From: SIG440 sp045596485
Lineage (GTDB): Bacteria; Bacillota; Clostridia; Monoglobales; Monoglobaceae
Reading direction: 5' to 3'
DNA: 6,911 nt
Assembly: GCA_045596485.1 (NCBI GenBank)
Contig: JAZOCL010000080.1
Location: 1 to 6,911 of the forward strand
The position numbers were made by a program, and so were the translations under genes. The notes under the pieces were generated by a model. The model did not search any database. It was given only the letters and a program-made list of their open reading frames with translations, and was not told the DNA's origin. Below, piece by piece: positions 1 through 5,539 of this stretch. The first letter of the stretch is position 1, and each line of letters starts with the position of its first letter.

Positions 1-106
1 TTCCTGCAATGCTTGTAACCGTTGCCCCGTCAAGGCCAAAGCCCTTTTCGCCTGCCAACGCTTCACCGCTGATTTTCAACATTACTCTTTTGTACTTCAC
101 AGCCAT
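1..106 (-). CDS. pyrH: UMP kinase, N-terminal part (runs off the left edge)
   Basis: Only the first 35 codons are inside the window. They read MAVKYKRVMLKISGEALAG and continue to GFGLDGATVTSIAG. The K-x-SGE-x-L segment is the phosphate-binding start of bacterial UMP kinase (PyrH, amino-acid kinase fold), which phosphorylates UMP to UDP in the cytoplasm for pyrimidine nucleotide supply. The ATG at 104-106 is preceded by GGAGGA (113-118 on the complement) at a 6-nt spacing, which fixes the start. In many Firmicutes pyrH follows rpsB-tsf; here the gene upstream on the same strand is instead a membrane protein, 84 nt away. No convincing separate promoter is visible in that 84-nt gap, so read-through from the membrane-protein promoter is plausible. 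The body and catalytic residues lie outside the window, so activity cannot be judged. Confidence 0.9.
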   Translation of the reverse strand, partial: MAVKYKRVMLKISGEALAGEKGFGLDGATVTSIAG

Positions 107-190
107 AAAAATTCCTCCGGGTATATATTTTTTAACTCAAACAACTGACGATTTCACAAAACCAATCTGCAGTCCTCCACAGCGCTTTTA

Positions 191-700
191 TTATTCCGAA
201 ATATCAATAACGGTGATGTCAGGCTCAACCTCGGGCTCAAAGCCCTCTTCGGGAGTGGTCACCGTTTCGGGAGCAAACTCTTCTTCGGGAGTCTCGGCTG
301 CATCGGGAGCCTCGGCTTCGGGCTCTGTGCTCACCTCAAGCTCGGTGGCAGATGCCGAACTTCCTGTTACTCCTGTGGAACCCGTGCCCGAGCTGCTTGC
401 AGAGGTTGTCACCGTGGTAGTTGAGGTTTCAACCGCAGGAGCCGAAGACCCTGTCTTATACTTTTCAACGGTCGCGTTGAGATATTCCACCTCATCCTCA
501 AGGGTCTGAACCTGCTCCTTGAGCTCCTCGTTTTCAGCTGCAACGTCGTCGCCGCCAAAGGTGTTAAAGCTGATTGGGTTCACAATAAGGCTGAAGGAAA
601 GGAAGAACGAAACAACAAAAACCAGCACTGTTCCGAAGGCAATTCCCGTTCCCAGCAGAATTTTTTTTGTTCTGACGGATATGTGCGATTTGCTTTTCAT
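191..700 (-). CDS. Single-pass membrane protein with coiled coil and acidic Ser/Thr-rich tail
   Basis: The 169-residue product has a short basic N-terminus (KSKSHISVRTKK), one hydrophobic segment at about residues 14-40, a heptad-like Glu/Leu/Val coiled coil at about 54-83, a Ser/Thr/Gly-rich linker at about 84-118, and a Pro/Glu/Ala acidic tail at about 120-163. The tail holds two imperfect repeats (TPEEEFAPETV and TPEEGFEPEVE), seen in the DNA as several TTCGGGAG words. Positive-inside topology would leave the coiled coil and tail outside the cell. The layout recalls short divisome-type anchors (basic tail, one TM, coiled coil), but I recognise no family motif, so function is unknown. The start is supported by AAGGAGA at 708-714, 7 nt from the ATG. 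An A8 run (codons 11-14) lies early in the gene and the frame is intact across it. pyrH follows 84 nt downstream on the same strand. Confidence 0.8.
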   Translation of the reverse strand: MKSKSHISVRTKKILLGTGIAFGTVLVFVVSFFLSFSLIVNPISFNTFGGDDVAAENEELKEQVQTLEDEVEYLNATVEKYKTGSSAPAVETSTTTVTTSASSSGTGSTGVTGSSASATELEVSTEPEAEAPDAAETPEEEFAPETVTTPEEGFEPEVEPDITVIDISE

Positions 701-737
701 AGCAATTTCTCCTTACTCTTAAATTTATTCACATAAA

Positions 738-766
738 AGTATACCACACATTCTTAAACTATTCAA
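738..766 (-). promoter_or_regulatory. Extended -10 promoter for the coiled-coil membrane protein gene
   Basis: On the complement the -35 is TTGAAT (761-766), then a 17-bp spacer, then TATACT (738-743). A TG sits one base ahead of the -10, making an extended -10. Transcription would start near 731, leaving an untranslated leader of about 30 nt with the SD at 708-714. Confidence 0.7.
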
Positions 767-794
767 GAGAAAAAACAAATTTTTGAGCAGAAAA

Positions 795-1040
795 GGGGCA
801 GCGCCTATGGTATATCCGTTATAACGAATATCTGTAGAAAAACAATGAAACATCATTGTTTTTCGTTCAAAGCATAGCTTTGTTCGTAAATTTGTCATAC
901 AAATTTACACAGATTCCGTTGCAACGAGGTTCTCGAAAATTGTTTTATAAAACAATTTTACAAGCAGCAAATGCCTTGCTGCGCTGAAACAGCGTTATCA
1001 CGCTGTTTCGCTAGAGAACACTCGTTATTGACAAAGCCCC
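795..1040. repeat. Intergenic multi-hairpin element: two modules of three hairpins
   Basis: This non-coding stretch is almost wholly built of inverted repeats. Module 1: ATCTGT (830-835) pairs with ACAGAT (909-914), extended by AACG/CGTT, and encloses stems 837-848/853-864 (12 bp, loop AACA), 868-873/877-882 (6 bp), and 886-894/900-908 (9 bp). Module 2: AACGAGGTTCTC (923-934) pairs with GAGAAC+CTCGTT (1014-1026) over 12 bp with one bulged A at 1020. It encloses a perfect 24-nt palindrome (936-959), stem 964-970/976-982 (7 bp), and stem 986-995/1000-1009 (10 bp, loop TATC). CGTTATAACG (818-827) and CGTTGCAACG (917-926) are 10-bp palindromes at the module starts. GGGGC (795-799) and GCCCC (1036-1040) may close the whole unit. 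The stems differ in sequence, so this is not a tandem repeat. A small non-autonomous mobile repeat or a structured RNA are both possible; copy number elsewhere is unknown. Confidence 0.75.
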
Positions 1041-1056
1041 CAAACTGTGAGATAAT
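1028..1056 (+). promoter_or_regulatory. Sigma-A-type promoter for the AI-2E/YtvI-family gene
   Basis: A perfect TTGACA (1028-1033) is followed by a 17-bp spacer and GATAAT (1051-1056). Transcription would start near 1063 and give a leader of about 35 nt. The -35 lies 1 nt after the closing arm (1014-1026) of the second hairpin module, so the hairpin element directly abuts the promoter. Confidence 0.8.
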
Positions 1057-1097
1057 ACTTTCGGAATAGTTTATAATATGAAAGGAAGCCGAAGCAA

Positions 1098-2183
1098 ATG
1101 CAAAATGAACGCACCGAAAAACGCCGAGAGTTCATCATAAACACTCTGTACATAGCCCTTGTTGCCCTGCTCATCTATCTTGGCTTGAAGTACCTTGCAA
1201 ACTGGCTTATGCCCTTTGTGGTAGGCTTTGTCATTGCCCTTTCGGTGAACGCTCCCGTCAGCGCAATATGCAAAAAGGTTAAAATAAACCGAAAGCTCTG
1301 CGCCATAGTTATGCTCCTTTTAGAATACACCTTGATTGTTCTCATAATCTGGGGTGTGGGCGCAAAAATCTACGACTCTCTCAAGGAGCTTTTCACCAAC
1401 CTTCCCAGCTATTATGACAACAGCATTGCACCCTTCCTCGAAAATCTTAACAAAACCGTCAGCGACATAACCTCCAGAATCTCCCCCGAGACTCTGGAAC
1501 AGATATACAGCATTTTAGAAAGCACCTTAGAGAGCATCCGTGACATCATTCTCAATTTGTCGGCTTCAATGGGCAAGGCTCTTGCGGGGCTCACAACAAA
1601 GCTTCCCTTCTTCCTTATATCCTTCGTGTTCACCATTCTGGCATCAGTTTTCATCAGTATGGACTACAAAAGCATTGTTGCCTTCATCAAGAAGCAGCTC
1701 CCACCAAAGATGGCGCTGTTTCTCAGCGACGCAAAGGAACATCTTGGCAAAACCGTTCTGCGCTATCTGCGTGCATACATTATAATCTGGATTCTCACCT
1801 TCACCGAGCTTTCAATCGGTCTTTCAATTCTGAGGATTGACAGCGCCGTCGGTGTGGCGGCACTCATAGCCTTTGCGGACATCCTTCCCGTAATCGGTAC
1901 AGGCGGAATTCTGATTCCCTGGGCAGTCTTCTCTCTCATTACACAAAACTACTATGTAGCCTTCGGGCTTGTTATTCTCTACCTCGTGATAATGGTTGTG
2001 CGCAACTTCACCGAGCCCAAAATCGTGGGCGACCAGCTGGGTCTCAATCCCGTTGTAACCCTGATTGCAATATATCTCGGCTATCTTTGGATGGGTGTGG
2101 GCGGAATGATTTTGCTCCCCATTTGCACAACCATCCTCATAGGTCTCCACCGCAGCGGAAAAATCAGGCTGTGGAAGGAATAG
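1098..2183 (+). CDS. AI-2E family (YtvI-like) polytopic membrane protein
   Basis: The 361-residue protein belongs to the AI-2E transporter/UPF0118 family, which includes E. coli TqsA and PerM and Bacillus YtvI. Visible features are paired hydrophobic segments near the N-terminus (about 13-30 and 36-55), another at about 67-88, a long amphipathic soluble stretch (about 90-165), and a cluster of membrane segments from about 168 to 350. The signatures are DILPVIGTGGILIPW (261-275) and EPKIVGDQLGLNPVVTL (306-322), both typical of the family. The length fits YtvI (about 370 residues), a sporulation-linked membrane protein, but the substrate cannot be told from sequence. The ATG at 1098 is preceded by AAAGGA (1081-1086) with a rather long 11-nt spacing. 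The gene has its own promoter at 1028-1056 and a terminator at 2191, so it is probably transcribed alone. Confidence 0.88.
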   Translation: MQNERTEKRREFIINTLYIALVALLIYLGLKYLANWLMPFVVGFVIALSVNAPVSAICKKVKINRKLCAIVMLLLEYTLIVLIIWGVGAKIYDSLKELFTNLPSYYDNSIAPFLENLNKTVSDITSRISPETLEQIYSILESTLESIRDIILNLSASMGKALAGLTTKLPFFLISFVFTILASVFISMDYKSIVAFIKKQLPPKMALFLSDAKEHLGKTVLRYLRAYIIIWILTFTELSIGLSILRIDSAVGVAALIAFADILPVIGTGGILIPWAVFSLITQNYYVAFGLVILYLVIMVVRNFTEPKIVGDQLGLNPVVTLIAIYLGYLWMGVGGMILLPICTTILIGLHRSGKIRLWKE

Positions 2184-2190
2184 ACTTTCA

Positions 2191-2223
2191 AGGAGCTCCC
2201 TTTTTGGGGGCTCTTCAATTTTA
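2191..2223 (+). terminator. Intrinsic terminator after the AI-2E/YtvI-family gene
   Basis: AGGAGCTCCC (2191-2200) pairs with GGGGGCTCTT (2206-2215) over 10 bp, including two G-U pairs, with a TTTTT loop. It begins 7 nt after the TAG stop. The following tail (CAATTTTAT) is only moderately T-rich, so termination may be less than complete. Confidence 0.75.
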
Positions 2224-2256
2224 TACCCTGATTTAGAGAAAATTTTCGTAAACTCA

Positions 2257-2285
2257 TTGACAAAAGCTACCCCGCGAGGTACAAT
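2257..2285 (+). promoter_or_regulatory. Near-consensus promoter of the AGE epimerase gene
   Basis: TTGACA (2257-2262), a 17-bp spacer and TACAAT (2280-2285) form a near-consensus sigma-A promoter. The start of transcription near 2292 leaves about 205 nt of leader before the ATG at 2499, much longer than for the other genes here. Confidence 0.8.
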
Positions 2286-2498
2286 TATCTAAGGAAAATA
2301 GGCCCTTAAAAGGGCAATGGCACCGAAAGGAGCTGCGTGTTTCAAGCTCTCGGGGGAGTAACAATCGATGACTTTAAGTAGCCATCTCTATATTTCATCC
2401 CGAACGAGGTGAAGGCTCTTATATCCAAAAAGCTTCTTCTCTGCCGCACAGAATAAAATAGCACTTTCGCATATAAACAAAAAAGTGAGGTAACCATA
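2286..2498 (+). ncRNA. Candidate structured mRNA leader of the AGE epimerase (class not recognised)
   Basis: The leader carries several pairings that could form one fold. GCCCT/AGGGC (2302-2315) forms a small hairpin just after the predicted start. ATGGC (2317-2321) pairs with GCCAT (2381-2385), enclosing a stem in which GGAGCT (2329-2334) pairs with AGCTCT (2345-2350), extended by CCG/CGG across an AAA bulge. CACTTT (2462-2467) pairs with AAAGTG (2482-2487), covering the upstream half of the GTGAGG ribosome binding site. No T-rich terminator is present, so any control would be at translation or RNA stability. It matches no riboswitch class I can name. A 15-codon ORF (2317-2361, MAPKGAACFKLSGE) lies inside and may be chance. 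Confidence 0.35.
2392..2414 (+). repeat. Dispersed short repeat, copy 1
   Basis: This 23-nt stretch matches 3735-3757 at 19 of 23 positions; the core is GAACGA-n-GTGAAG. It lies in the epimerase leader, and the partner copy lies just past the same gene's stop codon, so the epimerase gene is flanked by the pair in the same orientation. Confidence 0.5.
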
Positions 2499-3713
2499 AT
2501 GAAAGATTTTGCAAAATACAAAAAACTTTTTCACGACGCACTCCTTGAGGATTGCATCCCCTATTGGGAAAAGAGCGACCTTGTTGACAAGGCATACGGC
2601 GGCTACATCACCTCCGTTGACCGCGAAGGAAGGTCATACAACAACGACAAATCGGTATGGTTCCAGGGCAGATGCCTCTGGACCTTTTCGGCGCTCTGCC
2701 GACTTTACGGCAAAAAGGAATCCTGGCTTGAAGCAGCCAAATCAGGCAAGGACTTTCTTGAAAAATACTGCACCGACACAGACGGCAGAATGTTCTTTAC
2801 TGTAACCCGTGACGGAAAGCCCCTGCGCAAAAGACGTTATATGTACTCCGAAAGCTTTTATGCTATGAGTATGGCAGAATACGGCGCGTTGGTTGGCGAT
2901 AAGGACGCAGTAGAGAAAGCATCAAAATGCTATGACCTTATGGTTCAATTATACCGTGACCCTGCATCAGACCCCTTCAAGATTACCCCCAAGGGCTATG
3001 CCGAAACCAGAGCTGAGCGTGCATCAGCCGTTCCTATGGTTCTCATCAGCACAGGTCAGGTTCTTCGCCGCTGCTACCCCGAAAAGGCTGAATACTACAC
3101 CGAAATCGTAAGAGGGGTCATAAACGACATCTTTAAGTATCACTATAAGCCCGAAATGAAGTGCGTTCTCGAAACAGTTGGAATGAACGGCGAATTTATT
3201 GACACACCCGCAGGACGCTGCATAAACCCCGGTCACTCCTGCGAGAATTCCTGGTTCATTATGTGCGAAGCCCTTTATTCCGACGACAAGGAAATGCTCC
3301 AAAAGGCTCTCAACCTTCTTGACTGGCATTTTGAGCGCGGATGGGACAAAGAAAACGGCGGCATATATTACTTTATGGACGCATATGACCGTCCCTGCGA
3401 GCCTCTTGAATGGGATATGAAGCTCTGGTGGGTTCACAACGAGGTTTTGATTGCAAGCCTTATGGCATACGGCATAACAAAGGAAGACAAGTATTGGGAA
3501 ATGTTTGAAAAAACCTTTGAATACAGCTTCTCACATTTTGCCGACAAGACCTGCGGCGAATGGTACGGCTACCTTCACCGTGACGGAACAGTTTCACACA
3601 CCCAGAAGGGCTCAATGTGGAAGGGTCCCTTCCACCTTCCCAGATGTCTTATGCTCTGCGAGCAGCTGCTCACAATGCTGGAAAAGGGCGAAAAAATAGA
3701 GAGCATTCTGTAA
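2499..3713 (+). CDS. AGE-family sugar 2-epimerase/isomerase
   Basis: The 404-residue protein has the (alpha/alpha)6-barrel motifs of the N-acylglucosamine 2-epimerase / cellobiose 2-epimerase superfamily: FQGRCLWTF (55-63, Arg58), NPGHSCENSW (243-252), KLWWVHNEVLIA (308-319), GEWYGYLHRDG (353-363) and KGPFHLPRCL (375-384). The likely catalytic pair is His246 and His379; their 133-residue separation equals that of the two catalytic histidines reported for Anabaena AGE (239 and 372). The fold converts GlcNAc/ManNAc, glucose/mannose or cello-oligosaccharides by C2 proton transfer in the cytoplasm; which one cannot be told here. Length is normal. GTGAGG at 2485-2490, 8 nt from the ATG, sets the start. 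No nan-type sialic acid gene is adjacent. It has its own promoter, a long leader and a terminator, hence is probably monocistronic. Confidence 0.9.
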   Translation: MKDFAKYKKLFHDALLEDCIPYWEKSDLVDKAYGGYITSVDREGRSYNNDKSVWFQGRCLWTFSALCRLYGKKESWLEAAKSGKDFLEKYCTDTDGRMFFTVTRDGKPLRKRRYMYSESFYAMSMAEYGALVGDKDAVEKASKCYDLMVQLYRDPASDPFKITPKGYAETRAERASAVPMVLISTGQVLRRCYPEKAEYYTEIVRGVINDIFKYHYKPEMKCVLETVGMNGEFIDTPAGRCINPGHSCENSWFIMCEALYSDDKEMLQKALNLLDWHFERGWDKENGGIYYFMDAYDRPCEPLEWDMKLWWVHNEVLIASLMAYGITKEDKYWEMFEKTFEYSFSHFADKTCGEWYGYLHRDGTVSHTQKGSMWKGPFHLPRCLMLCEQLLTMLEKGEKIESIL

Positions 3714-3734
3714 TCTCCGCTATCACGTGCGGAT

Positions 3735-3757
3735 ATTCCATTCTGAACGACGTGAAG
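3735..3757 (+). repeat. Dispersed short repeat, copy 2
   Basis: This is the second copy of the element at 2392-2414 (19 of 23 identical). Here ATTCT (3740-3744) pairs with AGAAT (3756-3760) around a GA...GA mismatch pair and an inner ACG/CGT, giving a near-symmetric hairpin. A neighbouring TCCGC/GCGGA stem (3716-3733) surrounds a CACGTG palindrome. Both lie between the epimerase stop and its terminator. Confidence 0.5.
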
Positions 3758-3770
3758 AATCTTTATACAC

Positions 3771-3807
3771 AACGAGAGGCAAGGGATGCTTGCCTCTCGT
3801 TTTATTA
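3771..3807 (+). terminator. Strong intrinsic terminator after the AGE epimerase gene
   Basis: A perfect 13-bp stem (3771-3783 with 3789-3801, arm AACGAGAGGCAAG, loop GGATG) is followed by TTATTATT. It is placed for the plus-strand epimerase, and also lies immediately past the stop of the convergent XRE gene. On the minus strand its tail is not U-rich, so it looks mainly one-directional. Confidence 0.88.
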
Positions 3808-4023
3808 TTAGTTTTGATTTGGATTGTCCGTAAGTCCCAGTATATAGTCGGTTGAAACATTGTAAAATTTGGAAAGAATTATTAGCAACTCAGCTGTGAG
3901 ATCCCGAAGTCCGCTTTCGTATCTGTAATACTGCGGTTGAGTTGTAAAAAGTATTTCGGCTATTTCTTTTTGGGTGTAATTATTGTCTTCTCTCAAATCT
4001 CTCAATCTTTTATAATATGCCAC
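3808..4023 (-). CDS. Small XRE-family helix-turn-helix repressor-like protein
   Basis: The 71-residue product is essentially one HTH_3/Cro-C1 domain. The helix-turn-helix spans about residues 17-38 (TQKEIAEILFTTQPQYYRYE), followed by the usual DLTAELLIILSKFYNVSTDYILGLTD segment of the family, with no extra effector domain. Such proteins bind short palindromes as dimers and often repress their own gene. The start codon is GTG (CAC at 4021-4023 on the plus strand), supported by GAGGGG at 4032-4037 with 8-nt spacing. It diverges from the small gene at 4128. Two similar 17-bp sites lie between them, which fits autoregulation and control of the neighbour. No minus-strand promoter could be placed with confidence. 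It could be a chromosomal regulator or a remnant of a mobile element; no integrase or phage gene is near. Confidence 0.88.
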   Translation of the reverse strand: MAYYKRLRDLREDNNYTQKEIAEILFTTQPQYYRYESGLRDLTAELLIILSKFYNVSTDYILGLTDNPNQN

Positions 4024-4040
4024 TTTAAAAACCCCTCATA

Positions 4041-4057
4041 ATATCTGTTTGGATATA
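4041..4057. promoter_or_regulatory. Putative XRE operator, site 1
   Basis: ATATCTGTTTGGATATA has dyad symmetry (ATATC 4041-4045 with GATAT 4052-4056) and matches site 2 at 15 of 17 positions. It lies 3 nt from the XRE gene's SD and touches the -35 box of the divergent promoter, so a protein bound here could affect both directions. Confidence 0.6.
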
Positions 4058-4086
4058 TTGACAGTTTAACATTTTTGCGTTAAAAT
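4058..4086 (+). promoter_or_regulatory. Promoter of the small gene divergent from the XRE regulator
   Basis: TTGACA (4058-4063), a 17-bp spacer and TAAAAT (4081-4086) make a strong promoter candidate. It is bracketed by operator-like sites at 4041-4057 and 4097-4113. Confidence 0.75.
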
Positions 4087-4096
4087 ATTAAAAACT

Positions 4097-4113
4097 ATAC
4101 CCGTTTGGATATA
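4097..4113. promoter_or_regulatory. Putative XRE operator, site 2
   Basis: ATACCCGTTTGGATATA is a near copy of site 1, shifted by 56 bp in the same orientation. Five of its six outer base pairs obey the dyad (4097-4102 with 4107-4112, GTTT loop). It covers the likely early transcribed region and ends at the AAAGGAGA SD of the small gene, a roadblock or occlusion position. Confidence 0.6.
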
Positions 4114-4127
4114 AAGGAGAGCAAATT

Positions 4128-4360
4128 ATGAAAAAGAAACCGAACTCATAAAAGGTTACATTGCAGATGTAGTGTGTAGTCAGCTGACAGATTTTGAAAT
4201 TGAAGAAGATAATGTTGCAGATTCAAGGGCAACTTTGATTCTGGATGCCGTAAGAGAAATTTTGCTTCGGGACGAGCTGAACGACTTTGAAATGATTGAT
4301 GAAATTGTGTCCCTTTTTAACAGATGCAATATTGCCTGCGGAGGCTGTCATAATTTTTAA
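4128..4360 (+). CDS. Small acidic protein with C-terminal Cys/His cluster; frame broken near start
   Basis: The long reading frame (GAA at 4130 onward to TAA at 4358-4360) encodes an acidic, helical product (TDFEIEEDNVADSRATL..., LRDELNDFEMIDEIVSLF) ending RCNIACGGCHNF, a C-x3-C-x2-C-H cluster that could bind metal or form disulfides. The only start with a good SD (AAAGGAGA 4113-4120, 8 nt spacing) is the ATG at 4128, but its frame reads MKKKPNS and stops at 4149-4151. One extra A in the A5 run at 4131-4135 would give MKKETELIKGYIADVV... and a 77-residue protein. The only in-frame standard alternative is GTG at 4172 (62 residues), without an obvious SD. So this is a base-call error, a real mutation, or a slippage-controlled gene. 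No family recognised. Its position opposite the XRE gene, with shared operators, suggests they act together. Confidence 0.6.
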
Positions 4361-4421
4361 AAATACTTTAACTCTATTATATAACCTCCCATTTTTCACA
4401 ATATATGTCCTCTTTCTTCCC

Positions 4422-4450
4422 TTGACTTTTAATACCGCCTTTGATAGAAT
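4422..4450 (+). promoter_or_regulatory. Promoter of the D-2-hydroxyacid dehydrogenase gene
   Basis: TTGACT (4422-4427), a 17-bp spacer and TAGAAT (4445-4450). The start near 4457 would give a leader of about 60 nt with AGGAGA at 4505-4510. Confidence 0.7.
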
Positions 4451-4517
4451 TATTCCTAAAGAGCATTAATGGTTGAAAAAAGATACCTTTTAATCTGAAA
4501 ACACAGGAGAAGCAACA

Positions 4518-5462
4518 ATGAAAATTGCAATTCTTGACAAATCCACCCTTGGTGCAGATATTGACCTTTCGCCCATCCGTGCATTGGGCGAAACTGCGGA
4601 ATATTCCAACACCAAGCCCGACGAAATGACCGAACACATCGGCGACGCCGAGGTAATTGTGGTCAACAAAATAAAGTGCAACGAAAGCAGCCTTTCAGGC
4701 TCAAAAAAGCTCAGGCTCATCTGTGTTGCCGCCACAGGCTATGACAACGTTGACCTTGACTATTGCAGGTCACGGGGCATTGCACTTTGCAATGTTCCTG
4801 CCTACTCCACCGATAGCGTAGCACAGACCACTGTTGCAATGGCAATGTCTCTTGCAACACATCTTTCCGAATATCGTAACTTTGTGCTCTCGGGAAAATA
4901 CACAAAGTCAGGCGTTGCCAACTGCTTAGAACCCGTCTATCACGAAATGGGCGTTCTCACATGGGGCGTTGTGGGCGGCGGAGGAATCGGCACAAAGGTT
5001 GCACAAATTGCCCGAGCAATCGGCTGCCGTGTGGTTGTCTGCCGCCGCAGACAGGAGGGCGAATACCCCCTTGCGGATATTGATACGGTATGCAAAACCT
5101 GTGACATAATCTCCCTCCACGTTCCCCTGTCAGAAAGCACAAGTGGACTCATCAGCCGCAAGCGCATCGAGTCAATGAAGCATGGCGCAATTGTGATAAA
5201 CACCGCCCGCGGAGCCGTCTGCGACGAAGCAGCCCTTGCCGAAGCCGCAAGGACTGGCAAAATTCTTCTTGGCTGCGACGTTTATTCAACAGAGCCCTTT
5301 GGCAAGGACCACCCCTTTTGGGAAATCAAAAACCTTCGCAACGTGTGTCTCACTCCTCATATGGCGTGGGGCGCATTTGAATCACGCACACGGTGCGTAA
5401 AGGTTATCTCCGAAAACATCAGACTTTTTTTTGAAGGCAGCTCTCAGAACCGTATTGTATAA
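4518..5462 (+). CDS. NAD-dependent D-2-hydroxyacid dehydrogenase (hydroxypyruvate/glycerate reductase-like)
   Basis: The 314-residue protein is a complete member of the D-isomer-specific 2-hydroxyacid dehydrogenase family. Visible are the substrate-side ATGYDNVDLDYCRSRGI (72-88) and NVPAYSTDSVAQTT (92-105), the Rossmann loop GVVGGGGIGTKVAQ (150-163, G-x-G-x-x-G at 153-158), and the catalytic triad Arg231 (NTARGAVCDE), Glu259 (YSTEP) and His281 (TPHMAWGA). It reduces a 2-keto acid to the D-hydroxy acid, or the reverse, in the cytoplasm. The YSTDSVAQ and PHMAW segments are most like glycerate dehydrogenase/hydroxypyruvate reductase, but the true substrate is uncertain. The length is typical. 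AGGAGA, 7 nt ahead of ATG 4518, sets the start. Its own promoter lies at 4422; no convincing terminator follows, only a weak CAGC/GCTG hairpin near 5490. Confidence 0.9.
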   Translation: MKIAILDKSTLGADIDLSPIRALGETAEYSNTKPDEMTEHIGDAEVIVVNKIKCNESSLSGSKKLRLICVAATGYDNVDLDYCRSRGIALCNVPAYSTDSVAQTTVAMAMSLATHLSEYRNFVLSGKYTKSGVANCLEPVYHEMGVLTWGVVGGGGIGTKVAQIARAIGCRVVVCRRRQEGEYPLADIDTVCKTCDIISLHVPLSESTSGLISRKRIESMKHGAIVINTARGAVCDEAALAEAARTGKILLGCDVYSTEPFGKDHPFWEIKNLRNVCLTPHMAWGAFESRTRCVKVISENIRLFFEGSSQNRIV

Positions 5463-5539
5463 GCCTCAACAATTTTAAAAGTTTTCTTTCAGCAACGGCT
5501 GTTAGAACATTTTTGCTTCTACCCCGTTAAAATTTAAGG

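Noticed and set aside
9..509. Long plus-strand open frame opposite the coiled-coil protein gene
   Set aside because: It is an antisense shadow: it overlaps pyrH and the membrane-protein gene, has no SD, and its Ser/Val-rich content is the complement of the repetitive tail.
795..1040. CRISPR array reading of the hairpin region
   Set aside because: There are no repeated direct units of constant length or spacers; each hairpin has a different sequence.
1824..2150. Minus-strand 108-residue frame inside the AI-2E-family gene
   Set aside because: It lies wholly within a gene with clear family motifs, has no SD, and its composition is unlike a real protein.
2320..2360. CACCGAAAGGAGC...AGCTCTCGG resembling part of a glycine riboswitch
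   Set aside because: The upstream GGAGAG strand and the CUCUCAGG-n-AAAAGGACAG segment are not present, so the likeness does not hold.
2351..2361. GGGGGAGTAAC in the epimerase leader, which recalls the GGGGAGUA segment of the yybP-ykoY manganese riboswitch
   Set aside because: The required partner segment (a GCAAGACC-like string closing the first stem) is absent, and the downstream gene is not a metal transporter.
3024..3437. Minus-strand 137-residue frame inside the epimerase gene
   Set aside because: It is fully antisense to a gene with conserved catalytic motifs and has no SD or promoter.
4334..4358. Possible terminator at the 3' end of the small Cys/His gene (GCCT/AGGC then TTTTT)
   Set aside because: The stem is only 4 bp and lies inside the coding sequence 8 nt before the T run; too weak to call.
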